NCBI GenBank assembly: GCA_902790215.1
Contig: CADAQX010000005.1
Coordinates: forward strand, 1-64,000
Origin: an uncultured Bacteroidota bacterium
Lineage (GTDB): Bacteria > Bacteroidota > Bacteroidia > Bacteroidales > P3
Direction: 5' to 3'
DNA length: 64,000 nucleotides
The position numbers and the translations under genes were made by a program. The notes beneath the pieces are model-generated. The model was not told where the DNA came from. It ran no database searches and saw nothing but the letters and a program-made list of their open reading frames with translations. This document shows, one piece after another, positions 1 to 8,196 of this stretch; position 1 is the stretch's first letter, and the number at the start of each line of letters is the position of its first letter.

Positions 1-66
1 CTCGTAGAGCTCTGGAACTTGCGCTATCAGCGGGTCTTTGCTTGACTGTATTTTTATCAAATTCAT
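1..66 (-). CDS. N-terminal fragment of an unidentified protein, possibly GNAT acetyltransferase (cut by window edge)
   Basis: Minus-strand reading from an ATG at 66 gives 22 codons without a stop before the window begins. The peptide (MNLIKIQSSKDPLIAQVPEL...) resembles the start of small Bacteroidetes GNAT acetyltransferases, where a stretch like 'DPLIAQV..LYE' precedes the first helix. Too little sequence is present for a firm call. Confidence 0.3.
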   Translation of the reverse strand, partial: MNLIKIQSSKDPLIAQVPELYE

Positions 67-94
67 GACTATATTACGATTTAACTGTTTGTTA

Positions 95-268
95 TTAGAC
101 TATGGGTAGGCGCGTCCACTGGAGGCTGCCCAGATCGATGTGGCCGCTGTCAGAGAGTGCCACCTTTACGTTGTCAACGAAATCCATTGTCGTTTCCTGT
201 TTGTTCTGCTGTCCGCATGCCGCCAGCATGAGACCAATGCATAATAATGAGAATAGTTGTTTTTTCAT
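95..268 (-). CDS. short lipoprotein, probably the stump of a larger gene
   Basis: A 57-aa reading frame starts at ATG 268 with a clear lipoprotein signal: MKKQ, a hydrophobic core and lipobox LMLAAC at about residues 13-18. The mature part is only about 39 residues (ending WTRLPIV) and has no recognisable domain. The signal peptide is convincing but the length is small, so the gene may be a remnant whose main domain was lost. It lies 29 bp downstream of the Vat-like gene on the same strand. Confidence 0.5.
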   Translation of the reverse strand: MKKQLFSLLCIGLMLAACGQQNKQETTMDFVDNVKVALSDSGHIDLGSLQWTRLPIV

Positions 269-297
269 ATTTGTTATATAGTCCGCTAAATTGGAAT

Positions 298-939
298 TTA
301 TAGGTTTCTGATCAATGATAAATCGCCACTTGACAAAGCTTTGAAATTGCGCTCAATTTTCTCTATGTCCCAATCCCACCATTTCAGTTGCAGCAGAAAG
401 GCGATGAATTCGTCGTCAAAACGCATCCTGACCACTCGGCACGGATTACCCACGGCAACAGCGTATGGAGGAATGTCTGAGGCAACAACAGAGTTGGCCC
501 CGATGATGGCCCCGTCGCCGATATGGACGCCCGGCATGATGGTTACATGCTGGCCAATCCAAACGTCATTGCCCACAACGGTGTCGCCTTTCAGAGGCAA
601 TTCGTCTTTCACAGGTGCGATGGCGCTGCCCCAGTCGCCACCCATGATGTAGAACGGATAGGTGGTCACGCCGTCCATGCGGTGATTAGCACCATTCATC
701 ACAAATTCCACCCCTTTGGCAATGGCGCAGAACTTGCCTATTATCAGTCGGTCGCCAATGAAGTCGTAGAAGTGGGTGACATGCTTCTCGAACTGGTCGG
801 CACCATCCACATCATCGTAGTAGGTATAGTCGCCAATGATGATACGAGGGTTCTTCACCACGTTCTTAATAAAGCATAGGCGCGGAAGATTGGGATTGGG
901 GAATGCCTTATTGGGGTTGGGTCTGCCTGTTATATCCAT
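298..939 (-). CDS. Vat/CatB-type xenobiotic O-acetyltransferase (left-handed beta helix)
   Basis: This 213-aa protein has the length and layout of streptogramin A / type B chloramphenicol acetyltransferases. Seen in the sequence: an N-terminal PNPN-type segment, 'IGDYTYYDD' near residue 35, the signature [10 protein letters not shown] at about 81-90 whose histidine (about 86) is the catalytic base in VatD, TYPF at 93-96, and hexapeptide-repeat coils such as GNDVWIG and [12 protein letters not shown] at 123-152. The C-terminal KWWDWD helix is also typical. It acetylates a hydroxyl using acetyl-CoA. Many chromosomal homologues are not proven resistance factors, so the substrate is unknown. Confidence 0.9.
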   Translation of the reverse strand: MDITGRPNPNKAFPNPNLPRLCFIKNVVKNPRIIIGDYTYYDDVDGADQFEKHVTHFYDFIGDRLIIGKFCAIAKGVEFVMNGANHRMDGVTTYPFYIMGGDWGSAIAPVKDELPLKGDTVVGNDVWIGQHVTIMPGVHIGDGAIIGANSVVASDIPPYAVAVGNPCRVVRMRFDDEFIAFLLQLKWWDWDIEKIERNFKALSSGDLSLIRNL

Positions 940-1109
940 GTGGCAATTTGTTAATTGTTTCTATCTTTCTTTATTAACGCCGAATTCTCATTTTTATTGC
1001 CCGCATGAAATTGATTCCATGAATCTCCCCGTACGGCCATTTCTTCTAGCTACTTTACTGTTAACCTTGCATAGAGCTCATACATCTCTTGATTATTATC
1101 TTCATGATT

Positions 1110-2018
1110 TTATACTTTTATATTCCACGATAAGCAGTTCAATGCTCCACCTCGTCTTACGGCTTCCAATGCTGGTATGCCTACTATTTCGCAATCGGGA
1201 AGGGCAATGCTGATTTGCTCCAACGCCTGGTCATCTTCAGGTATTCCTAGTTGCGGAACAAGCACGAGAGTGCCTATTTGCAAGAAGTTGATGTACGACC
1301 AACTGCGCATATGCTTCCGTTTCACATTATATTTCAAAATAGTGACATCAAAATATTTCTCCAAGATTCGAGGATATTCATCAGCAATGCCCTTGTCGAA
1401 GTCGGCATAGTTGGTCATCAACACTCGGTTGTCGCCAAGACAATGGATGATACCGTCGCTGTGACCATATTTCTTGTTCCTATCCCATGGGAGGAAAACG
1501 ACCTCACATTGGAACGCTTCTTCTATCTGACGTTGCACCTCTTGTGGCGTTTTGTCTTTGTTCTCCACAAACACCTTGTCTGTCATCACAACCTTGTCGC
1601 CGCATTTCACCACATTGCCTCCATCCATCACCAATTCCAATTCAATTCGGTGGAATAATGGATGACTTATTGAGATAGGGCGCAACCCATCGAAGCGGAT
1701 TTCTTCCTCCATGCTCATAGGAAGAAGGCGAAGCAACTCGTTTGATTCCTCTTGGAAGACGAGTTCCGGATTGGTTTGGAGGGTGAGGCCCGTCTTGTCC
1801 TGCAGATAATCGGGAGTATATCTATAGAACACGAACCTATCCTTCTCGATTTGGATGGGCATAAAATCGCGACACCAGATGTCTTTTGTTCCTTTCAGAT
1901 AGGTGAATGGAATACTCCGTTTCCTCAACGCATCAACGATATGAGCATTCAGAACTGGGCATTTCTCCGGCAGCAGACTTGAGAAATAGACGGTGTTGGT
2001 GATAGAGTCGGTAATCAT
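1110..2018 (-). CDS. agmatine deiminase / peptidylarginine-deiminase family protein
   Basis: A 302-aa protein of the guanidino-group modifying family (PAD_porph/AguA). Family motifs are visible: DIWCRDFMPIQ at about 46-56, a MDGGNVVKCGDKV strand near 131-143, GHSDG near 190, and a C-terminal GGALNCLSW in which Cys295 matches the nucleophile. AguA enzymes hydrolyse agmatine to N-carbamoylputrescine; the protein is somewhat shorter than the usual 340-370 aa, so another arginine-like substrate is possible. It overlaps the upstream 218-aa gene by 4 bp, suggesting translational coupling. Confidence 0.85.
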   Translation of the reverse strand: MITDSITNTVYFSSLLPEKCPVLNAHIVDALRKRSIPFTYLKGTKDIWCRDFMPIQIEKDRFVFYRYTPDYLQDKTGLTLQTNPELVFQEESNELLRLLPMSMEEEIRFDGLRPISISHPLFHRIELELVMDGGNVVKCGDKVVMTDKVFVENKDKTPQEVQRQIEEAFQCEVVFLPWDRNKKYGHSDGIIHCLGDNRVLMTNYADFDKGIADEYPRILEKYFDVTILKYNVKRKHMRSWSYINFLQIGTLVLVPQLGIPEDDQALEQISIALPDCEIVGIPALEAVRRGGALNCLSWNIKV

Positions 2019-2671
2019 TTTGAAAATCTTTCAACGTTATATGTTCCTTTTCTTTCAATTACACAACCTTTATCCTTATTAAAACTTTTCTTTTTGGGGT
2101 TCCAATAGCCCTTAGAAATAATAATTGAATCATAAAAACAAAGATTAAGATTCCCGTCGATGTTATTATTCATATCTTCTTTGCCCAACAGCCTATACGT
2201 TGATTTAACATCAGGTATCCATTCTCTTTTTCTCTTTTTTCTCTCAATAGCTTTTAACACGGGCATTTCCCTTCGTCCACATGAATTCAGTATTATATCT
2301 TTACAATTCAAAGGTCCAGCAAAGACTTCATTCTCTTCGTTCATAATACTTCTAACAAGAATACCACCAAATTTTGCTTTCTCATAAGAACTCTTAAAAC
2401 AGATATCAAATCCGCTTAGATGAAAAAACAAATCACATGCCTCGTATCCATCTCTTGGGTATGTTACTCTATTCCATTTTTCATTCCATTTTTCCTTTTC
2501 CCAATAATAGAATTCCATTTCTGCGAAATAATATTCTCTTCCATTGCAGTTGATACAATAGTTGCAAAACAGGTCTTTCGCGATGTCAGAACATGTTTTT
2601 TGAAATTCATCTTTTGTTAATCCATCAAAAGGATTATTCAGTTTTTCAATAAGTTTATCCATAATAATCAT
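2015..2671 (-). CDS. unidentified 218-aa protein, weak resemblance to 3-methyladenine DNA glycosylase
   Basis: Real by its length, its -7 box (2700-2707) and its ATGA overlap with the deiminase gene. Base composition is clearly more AT-rich than the neighbours, which suggests separate acquisition. Order of motifs is reminiscent of the AAG/MPG fold: an acidic 'AEMEFYYW' strand, an ACD..FH segment, 'GGILVRSI' and 'GPLNCKDI'. This is only pattern resemblance; no catalytic assignment is made. An in-frame ATG three codons downstream could be the true start. Confidence 0.75.
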   Translation of the reverse strand: MIIMDKLIEKLNNPFDGLTKDEFQKTCSDIAKDLFCNYCINCNGREYYFAEMEFYYWEKEKWNEKWNRVTYPRDGYEACDLFFHLSGFDICFKSSYEKAKFGGILVRSIMNEENEVFAGPLNCKDIILNSCGRREMPVLKAIERKKRKREWIPDVKSTYRLLGKEDMNNNIDGNLNLCFYDSIIISKGYWNPKKKSFNKDKGCVIERKGTYNVERFSK

Positions 2672-2699
2672 TTATTTTTTAGTTATTTACTTTCAAGTG

Positions 2700-2707
2700 C
2701 AAAGGTA
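2700..2707 (-). promoter_or_regulatory. Bacteroidetes -7 box (TACCTTTG)
   Basis: TACCTTTG on the minus strand fits the TAnnTTTG element and lies 29 bp upstream of the 218-aa gene, so it probably drives the 218-aa protein plus the deiminase. Confidence 0.6.
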
Positions 2708-2936
2708 TATACAAAAATCGAGTTGACCAAGCTTTTTTTGCAAAAAGTTGTTAAAGTTTTCGAAAAAGTTATTATCCATAAATCGTTATAAAAATGCCTC
2801 TGGCAGTAAAATCAGCCAGAGGCAAAGTCTTCAATATGTCTTTATGTCTATTCTAATTCTTCTGTTTTATGCCATACTTTCAGTTTTTGTTTCGTGGTGC
2901 AAAGAGCACTATTTATTTGAATTCTCAATACAAATC

Positions 2937-3755
2937 TTATTTCAGCAGATTTCTATTTTCCACTTCCTCCAGAACACTCATTTGCTTGATGGCGATTTTG
3001 TTCAGTCGTTTCAGCCGCTCACGTTGCGGGATGCCATCACCAATGAAGACAGCGTTTAGGTTTTCGAGGTTGGAGAGACAGATGAGCTGATTGATGGTGG
3101 CATAATCGCGCATATTGCCTTTCTTGTCAGGATTGGCATCGCGCCACTCTTTGGCAGTAATACCGAACAAGGCCACATTCAGCACATCGGCTTCCTCTGC
3201 ATAGATGAGCGAGCTGTGGTAGGCATCCACCTCGTCGGGGATAAGGTTGGCACGGACAGCATCGGTGTGGATATGATAATTAATCTTGGAGAGTTCTCGT
3301 TTAGCGCTCCAGCCGATGGCTTGCTGCTCTTCGGCCTTCAGGCGTTGGAATTCCTTAACAAGATAGAGTTCAAATTCGACAGACACCCAGTTGGCGAACT
3401 TAAAGGCAATGTCAGAGATGGCATAGGTGCCGCCATAGCGTCCTGCCTGTGAAAAAAGGCCTATGGCGTTGGTGGCTGTAATCCACTGTGAGGGCGACAA
3501 GGTAAAGGCGTTCAGACCGGCATTGCGTCTAAACCCCTCGAATTCGAGGGGGTTAAAATTCGGATTGTAGAGAGTCTCCCAAAGACCAAGATATTCAATG
3601 GTGTTACGGTTACGCATCCAATTTGCAATCACGCCATTAGGATCAATGGGGTTGCGCTGCTTGGCAATGTCGGTGATGCAGATATAATCGATCCCATCTT
3701 TCGACAATGTTCGGATGGTTGTATCTTTTACAATTATTGTGTTTCGCTTGGCCAT
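2937..3755 (-). CDS. KilA-N domain protein
   Basis: A 272-aa protein. The N-terminal 130 residues carry the KilA-N fold: 'YICITDIAKQRN' near 25-36, 'IANWMRNRNTIEYLGLWE' near 44-61, and 'GRYGGTYAISDIAFKFANWVS' with the conserved A-x-x-F-A-x-W helix. KilA-N is a DNA-binding domain common in phage and in Bacteroidetes chromosomes, usually as a single-gene cassette. The C-terminal half is a conserved Bacteroidetes extension without known function. It stands alone with its own -7 box; no phage structural genes are nearby. Confidence 0.9.
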   Translation of the reverse strand: MAKRNTIIVKDTTIRTLSKDGIDYICITDIAKQRNPIDPNGVIANWMRNRNTIEYLGLWETLYNPNFNPLEFEGFRRNAGLNAFTLSPSQWITATNAIGLFSQAGRYGGTYAISDIAFKFANWVSVEFELYLVKEFQRLKAEEQQAIGWSAKRELSKINYHIHTDAVRANLIPDEVDAYHSSLIYAEEADVLNVALFGITAKEWRDANPDKKGNMRDYATINQLICLSNLENLNAVFIGDGIPQRERLKRLNKIAIKQMSVLEEVENRNLLK

Positions 3756-3776
3756 ATTCTAAACCTTTTCAATTTG

Positions 3777-3784
3777 CAAAAGTA
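3777..3784 (-). promoter_or_regulatory. -7 box (TACTTTTG) for KilA-N gene
   Basis: TACTTTTG on the minus strand, 22 bp before the KilA-N start codon. Confidence 0.55.
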
Positions 3785-3831
3785 CACATTTTATTTGGAT
3801 TGATGAAATTTAATTTCAACCGCCATTTATT

Positions 3832-3907
3832 GAGGTAAGAACTAAGGACTATGAAGTAAGTGACAGCAACCCAAACTTCTTAATTCTTACTTCTCAGTTC
3901 TTACCTC
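3832..3907. repeat. inverted word array (AAGTAAGAACTAAG set)
   Basis: Perfect 12-bp ends GAGGTAAGAACT / AGTTCTTACCTC enclose further degenerate copies of the words AAGTAAG, AACTAAG and their complements around a short loop. It belongs to the same word set as the arrays at 13539, 16399, 34401, 48664 and 54427. Confidence 0.85.
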
Positions 3908-4001
3908 TAACCACATTCCCATTATACTTGGCATATATTTGCTTATGAATCTGGAGGACATTGCCTTTAACGCACTCTATCGCTTCTTCTCTATAATCCA
4001 T
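3894..4001 (-). CDS. 35-aa ORF, possible gene stump ending in a repeat array
   Basis: ATG at 4001 lies 17 nt after the stop of the ElaA-type gene. The peptide MDYREEAIECVKGNVLQIHK... looks protein-like and helical, but the last residues (RGKN) and the TGA stop are encoded by the array at 3832-3907. It may be the 5' stump of a longer gene truncated by the array. Weak call. Confidence 0.25.
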   Translation of the reverse strand: MDYREEAIECVKGNVLQIHKQIYAKYNGNVVRGKN

Positions 4002-4018
4002 TGTAATTATCTGTTAGC

Positions 4019-4456
4019 TTATCTTATCCATGTCATTTTGATGTGGGGTATGCCGTCGAGCATGAAGGTGTCGGAGGATTGCTTGAATCCCACACTTTCG
4101 TAGAAGCCTTTGGCATATTCCTGTGCCTCGATATCGATGAGTGTTGCACCGAAATGCTCAACGGCTGCATCGATGGCATGAAGCATGATTTGCTTGCCAT
4201 AGCCTTTGCCGCGTTCGGTTGTGATGACTCTGCCGATGGAAACCTGTTCCATGTGAGTTCCGGCAGGGCATACACGAGCCAGGGCGACAACCTTGTCATT
4301 GACGGTTAGCCATAGATGGATGGACTGCTGGTCGTCGCCGTCAAGGTCTTGATAGACGCAGTTCTGCTCAACCACAAAGACTTCGCTACGCACTCTCAGC
4401 AGTTCGTATAGCTCGTCGGTGGTTAATTCTTGAAATGATTTCTTATGCAATGTCAT
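4019..4456 (-). CDS. ElaA-type GNAT N-acetyltransferase
   Basis: A 145-aa single-domain GNAT matching the ElaA family in length and motifs: FQELTTDELYELLRVRSEVF at the N-terminus with VVEQNCVYQDLDGDD following, the acetyl-CoA loop region 'IGRVITTERGKGYGKQIM' at about 73-90, and 'FYESVGFKQ' near the end. ElaA-type enzymes transfer acetyl groups to amines; the substrate is not established. No operon partner other than a doubtful 35-aa ORF. Confidence 0.9.
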   Translation of the reverse strand: MTLHKKSFQELTTDELYELLRVRSEVFVVEQNCVYQDLDGDDQQSIHLWLTVNDKVVALARVCPAGTHMEQVSIGRVITTERGKGYGKQIMLHAIDAAVEHFGATLIDIEAQEYAKGFYESVGFKQSSDTFMLDGIPHIKMTWIR

Positions 4457-4460
4457 AAAT

Positions 4461-4538
4461 GAATGTGTTAATGTGTAAATGTGTTAATGTGTGAATCATT
4501 TGACTAACGAATTAACACGTTAACGAATTAACGTGTTA
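4461..4538. repeat. inverted word array (GTGTTAATGTGTAAAT set)
   Basis: Iterated GTGTTAATGTGT and GTAAAT words on the left arm, then the loop CATTTGACTAACG, then ATTAACACGTTAACGAATTA words in complement. It abuts the MITE-like element that begins at 4539. Confidence 0.85.
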
Positions 4539-4734
4539 AACCCAAATCGGTCATTAGGGTTTATGGCAGATTAGTATTTGTTCCGAGCATATTGGTCGCA
4601 TCGCTGGCGAAGTCGTAGCGGGCTACGGCGAGACAGGGATGTGGACAAGATGCCGGAAGAAATGCTGAGATGCCATAAACAGACCTAAAAAAGTGAAATA
4701 GATTGAAATGTCGGCCTAATGACCGATTTGGGTT
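4539..4734. mobile_element. MITE-like element, copy 1 (196 bp, 20-bp terminal inverted repeats)
   Basis: Left end AACCCAAATCGGTCATTAGG and right end CCTAATGACCGATTTGGGTT are exact reverse complements. No open frame of note lies inside. A second copy at 48737-48895 shares both ends and most of the interior, and a left-end half copy lies at 34331-34400. The right end overlaps the TAA stop codon of the next lipoprotein gene. The size and structure fit a non-autonomous element mobilised in trans. Confidence 0.8.
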
Positions 4735-5077
4735 AAATGTAGTCGAATAGATTAATCGTTCCTGCGTCGTTTTTGATATCAAGAGTAGGGACGTACTCTA
4801 CCATTTTTGTAGAGCCGCTGGTTTTGTCAACATTGAAATAGACTAGTGCTCCTGTATAGCTGCGGAACACCACTTGATAGGCAGAGTCGGTCTCCTCGCC
4901 CATCTCAAGAGTCATTATGTCAGGGTTGTCTTCGGCCACAGTCCAGTCATACGCACTGTGGCAATAGTTGCTGACTCCTTCGTAGGCCATTTCTTTCGTT
5001 ATTGTGCTCTTTGATGCGTTGGAAGTACATGAGCACAACAGGATTATTAATGCAAATGATAAAACTATATGTTTCAT
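4733..5077 (-). CDS. small lipoprotein of unknown function
   Basis: A 114-aa protein with a lipoprotein signal peptide (lipobox LLCSC, Cys at about 17). The mature part contains 'VVFRSYTGALVYFNV', a beta-rich stretch with no recognised family. Its stop codon TAA is formed at the boundary of the MITE-like element, so the native 3' end may have been changed by that insertion. Confidence 0.7.
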   Translation of the reverse strand: MKHIVLSFALIILLCSCTSNASKSTITKEMAYEGVSNYCHSAYDWTVAEDNPDIMTLEMGEETDSAYQVVFRSYTGALVYFNVDKTSGSTKMVEYVPTLDIKNDAGTINLFDYI

Positions 5078-5137
5078 TGTGTTAATCGTATATTATTAGT
5101 TATCTTACTGCTCAATTGTTTTTGAAGACGAAGTCGG

Positions 5138-5770
5138 CTATCGTGAAACAGGTCGTAACGTCTTTATTGCCTTTTGAAGTTCATCAAGAAATGTAGCTGC
5201 TTGACCACCATCCATCTGAACATGATGGAACTGGAACGATATAGGGAGCGTTGTTCGTAACAGTCCTTTGCGATACTTTCCCCACATCACCATAGGATTA
5301 CTAAACTGGTCCGTATATTGGTTGAAAATACAATCGAGCTCGGTCTGTATCATGGCTGATGTGCCGATAATCATGCATTCCTCCAGGAATGAGCTCTTAC
5401 ACTCGCCGGCACTTTCAGCAGTCAGTTCCTGATAATCATTGGTGAACTGTTGTAAGTCATCAGAATAGGGAATGTCGCAAGAGTTGATACCCCCTTTGCT
5501 ATTATTCACGATGACATTGATGGCAAGTTTGTCGTATTGGAACAGTTTACCATGTTCAGGTAGAATATAAAATTCCTTGATGCCTTTGGCGGCTGTGCCA
5601 ATGCACCAGCACATTAGCGTATTGAACTTGATGCCCGTTCGCTTGCTAGTTCTGACAATGTGGCCCACATCAAGTGTCTTTACCAACGTGACCATCGGCA
5701 TGGGGGATGATATCCACAGACGGAATGCTTCAGCCCGGATGCTGTCTTGGGGAGTTATCTCCGTTTTCAT
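5138..5770 (-). CDS. CatA-type (chloramphenicol acetyltransferase-like) O-acetyltransferase
   Basis: The open frame reaches 5827, but codons 1-19 of that longer frame are encoded by a repeat array, so the ATG at 5770 is preferred, giving 210 aa, the usual CAT length. The family signature HHVQMDGG is at about 182-189, with His183 and Asp187 matching the catalytic H-x-x-x-D-G. An upstream 'FNTLMCWCIGTAAKGIKEF' helix and 'NPMVMWGKYRKG' strand also match CAT. CAT enzymes are trimers that acetylate chloramphenicol, but many chromosomal members have unknown acceptors. Confidence 0.85.
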   Translation of the reverse strand: MKTEITPQDSIRAEAFRLWISSPMPMVTLVKTLDVGHIVRTSKRTGIKFNTLMCWCIGTAAKGIKEFYILPEHGKLFQYDKLAINVIVNNSKGGINSCDIPYSDDLQQFTNDYQELTAESAGECKSSFLEECMIIGTSAMIQTELDCIFNQYTDQFSNPMVMWGKYRKGLLRTTLPISFQFHHVQMDGGQAATFLDELQKAIKTLRPVSR

Positions 5771-5780
5771 TGTATCGCAC

Positions 5781-5853
5781 GTTATACGTTGATATGTTGA
5801 TACGTTGTGCGGCAGCCTAATTTTCAATTTTCAACTTTCAATTTTCAATTTAA
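5781..5853. repeat. composite word array (GTTGATACG + TTTTCAATTTTCAAC sets)
   Basis: GTTGATATGTTGATACGTTG words, a TGCGGCAGC core, then ATTTTCAATTTTCAACTTTC words. It supplies the TGA stop of the alpha/beta hydrolase gene at 5845 and a false N-terminal extension of the CAT-like gene. Confidence 0.85.
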
Positions 5854-6933
5854 TAAGTTCTTGGGGATATAATTCTTCTCGCCACCGTCGTAGAGGTCGC
5901 AGTGGGTGGCACCGGGTATGATGAGCAGCTGCTTGTTCTCTGGCACAGGATTGGGCTTGCCGATGAAGTTGTAGCCTTCGGCCTTGCCGTCCACCATGTA
6001 GTGGTAAGCAGCCTCACCGAAGTAGCGCGAGTGGGCCTCTGCACCGTGCATCACGAGGACAGCAGAGCGAATCTCGTTGATGTAATAGAGGAAGCGGGCA
6101 TTGGCGTAGGCCTGGGTGCCGATGGTGCGCCAGCCGTCGTTGCTGTTGCCGCTGCGGGGGTGGTAGCCGCGCGGGGTCTTGTAGTAGGCGTGGTAGTCTT
6201 TAACGAATTGCGGGGCATCCTCAGGCAGCGGGTCTATAACACCGCCAGCCATTGCCATGGGGTCGGAGAGACGCTGTTTGCCCATTGCCTCGCGGGCAGC
6301 GTGGCGCGACTCCTCTTTGTCCTCGCTGTCGTAGTAGCCGTTGCCGCTGATACGGCTCATGTCGTACATGGTGGAGGCGACGGTGGCCTTGATACGGGTG
6401 TCGGCAGCGGCAGTATTGAGGGCGATGCCACCCCAGCCACAGATGCCGATGATACCGATGCGTTCAGGATCGACATTCTCCAGCTTGGAGAGGTAGTCGA
6501 CAGCGGCCATAAAGTCCTCGGTGTTGATGTCGGGCGAAGCCGTGCGGCGGGGTTCACCGCCGCTCTCGCCGGTATATGACGGGTCGAAAGCCAGCGCCAC
6601 GAAGCCTCGCTCTGCCATCCGCATGGCGTAGAGTCCGCTGCTCTGCTCCTTCACGGCACCGAAGGGACCGCTCACGGCGATGGCTGCCAGCGTTCCCTGT
6701 GCATCCTTTGGCGTGTAGAGGTCGGCCGCCAGCGTCAGCCCATACTGTGTCTCGAACGTCACCTTGCGGTGGTTCACCTTCTCGCTCAGCGGGAACACCT
6801 TGTCCCACTCCTGAGTCAAAACGAGTTGTTGTTTCATGTTGTCAATGTTTTTAGTTTCCTGTTTGTTGTTGCAGGCTGTTAAAGCCAGTGTTGCCATAAT
6901 TATGCCTGTGGCTAGCAGTGTTTTATTTTTCAT
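5845..6933 (-). CDS. lipoprotein alpha/beta hydrolase with a cysteine nucleophile elbow
   Basis: A 362-aa protein with lipobox LALTAC (Cys21) and an alpha/beta-hydrolase core. The nucleophile elbow reads GICGWGG, placing Cys165 where serine hydrolases have Ser, as in dienelactone-hydrolase-like and YcjY-type proteins. HGAEAHSRY and GATHCDLYD near the C-terminus could supply the acid and the histidine. It starts within the last 4 bp of the cyclophilin-like gene, so the two are probably one operon. Its final codons and stop come from the adjacent array. The physiological substrate is unknown. Confidence 0.85.
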   Translation of the reverse strand: MKNKTLLATGIIMATLALTACNNKQETKNIDNMKQQLVLTQEWDKVFPLSEKVNHRKVTFETQYGLTLAADLYTPKDAQGTLAAIAVSGPFGAVKEQSSGLYAMRMAERGFVALAFDPSYTGESGGEPRRTASPDINTEDFMAAVDYLSKLENVDPERIGIIGICGWGGIALNTAAADTRIKATVASTMYDMSRISGNGYYDSEDKEESRHAAREAMGKQRLSDPMAMAGGVIDPLPEDAPQFVKDYHAYYKTPRGYHPRSGNSNDGWRTIGTQAYANARFLYYINEIRSAVLVMHGAEAHSRYFGEAAYHYMVDGKAEGYNFIGKPNPVPENKQLLIIPGATHCDLYDGGEKNYIPKNLLN

Positions 6934-7388
6934 ATCTCTTTAATTTTTGAAGTAAAATTGATTGTCACAGACCCGATGCCGAGGGCTTCTTTGAGACCTT
7001 TGGGGTTGGTGATGTGGCCGATGGGGGTGTATTGGTAGGTGGTTGTGAAGGTCTCGTAGAAGACCACCACGCAGTTGTCGCCATAGAGCATAATGTCGCC
7101 CGCGTGGATGGTGCCTACTTTGGTGCGGTTGGTGGGGAGCGACTGGGAGAGGTAGTGGTATTTCTCGTTGCCGTTCAGTTCCTGCATCTCCAGCGTCAAG
7201 GGCAGCAGGGCTCGGAAGGCTTCTGAGGAGCTGTTCTGCTCCATCTTAGCCGTGAAACTCTGGTCACCAATGGTAAGCGTTATGTCGCCCACGGTGGTGG
7301 GAGAGGGGGTGAGGGGCTTGTCTTCAGGGGTGCAAGCCGTAGCAAAGAATAACATGATTGCGGCTATCAGGTTCATTAAGTGTTTCAT
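6930..7388 (-). CDS. cyclophilin-like fold lipoprotein
   Basis: A 152-aa protein with a signal peptide and lipobox FATAC (Cys about 19). The body matches the cyclophilin-like_2 family: 'ITLTIGDQSF', 'LPLTLEMQELNGNEKYHYLS', 'IHAGDIMLYGDNCVVVFYETF' and 'YTPIGHI'. Members are small beta barrels often found next to flavodoxins, aldo/keto reductases and hydrolases in anaerobes, as here; their activity is not established. Overlap of 4 bp with the hydrolase gene indicates coupling. Confidence 0.85.
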   Translation of the reverse strand: MKHLMNLIAAIMLFFATACTPEDKPLTPSPTTVGDITLTIGDQSFTAKMEQNSSSEAFRALLPLTLEMQELNGNEKYHYLSQSLPTNRTKVGTIHAGDIMLYGDNCVVVFYETFTTTYQYTPIGHITNPKGLKEALGIGSVTINFTSKIKEI

Positions 7389-7408
7389 GTAGAAGATTGT
7401 CTGAAAAA

Positions 7409-7560
7409 GTTGAGAGTTTAGAAAATTGCTTGATTGTGTTTTTGTTGATATGTTGATACGTTGATATGTTGATATGATGCGAGCCGTATAAACTTATCAA
7501 CTTATCAACGGACAACGATAAATGCGGCAGCAACTAGCATTCACACATTAACACATTCTC
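7409..7560. repeat. composite word array (GTTGATATGTTGATACG set and others)
   Basis: Left words AAAATTGCTTGATTGTG and GTTGATATGTTGATACG, right complement AACTTATCAACTTATCAACG, then a TGCGGCAGCAA module and CATTCACACATTAACAC words. Three word sets are joined in one spacer. Confidence 0.85.
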
Positions 7561-7573
7561 TTGTTTTATGTGA

Positions 7574-8191
7574 TTATCGTATGAAGTGCATCGGCTGCCA
7601 GTCTTCGCCATCGGGGTAATGGACAGGTTCCTGCGAATGGATGCTTTTCAGTAGGAAGGCCATATTGCGCCCCAGCGCACGCATGGTCTGCATGCCTTCG
7701 CTGTCGAGTGCGGCCTCGCCTTCTGCACGGCCATAGACGATGTTCCAATACTGCGACGTAATCATCGGCATGTGCTGCAGTTGGAACATCATGGTGAGCG
7801 ACTGCAGTGCTGCTGTTGCGCCGCCGCGCCGACAGACGGCGATGCCTGCGGCGGGCTTGTGCATTGCCAGGTGGGACTGAGAGTAGAACAGCCGCTGCAT
7901 CAATGCCAGCAGGGCTCCGTTGGGCTGGCCGTAATAAGTAGGGGTGCCCACCACAAGGGCATCGCTCTCTGCCAGCTTCTCGGCGAGACGGTTGCATAGG
8001 TCGTCGTCGAAGACACAGCGTCCCAGTTCGCTGCAACGCCTGCAGGCGATACAGCCATGCACAGGACTTGTGCCGATGCTTGCAATCTCATAGTCAACAC
8101 CATTTTCTTTCAAGGTCTTTCCGACCTCCTCCAAAGCGATGCGCGTGTTGCCGTTGGCGCGTGCGCTTCCGTTAATCAGTAATGCTTTCAT
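7574..8191 (-). CDS. flavodoxin-family NAD(P)H-dependent FMN reductase
   Basis: A 205-aa flavoprotein. The N-terminus MKALLINGSARANGNT is the FMN-phosphate loop of the NADPH-dependent FMN reductase family; 'GCIACRRCSELGRCVFDDD' at about 47-65 is the cysteine-rich segment seen in iron-sulfur-flavoprotein-like members, and 'VVGTPTYYGQPNGALLALMQR' is the second flavin loop. It probably transfers electrons from NAD(P)H to small acceptors. It is followed 5 bp... upstream in transcription by the ABM monooxygenase gene (gap 5 bp), so the two form an operon. Confidence 0.9.
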   Translation of the reverse strand: MKALLINGSARANGNTRIALEEVGKTLKENGVDYEIASIGTSPVHGCIACRRCSELGRCVFDDDLCNRLAEKLAESDALVVGTPTYYGQPNGALLALMQRLFYSQSHLAMHKPAAGIAVCRRGGATAALQSLTMMFQLQHMPMITSQYWNIVYGRAEGEAALDSEGMQTMRALGRNMAFLLKSIHSQEPVHYPDGEDWQPMHFIR

Positions 8192-8196
8192 TGTTG

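Noticed and set aside
2937-3755. Prophage, suggested by KilA-N
   Set aside because: No integrase, structural or lysis genes nearby; KilA-N proteins are common as single genes in Bacteroidetes.
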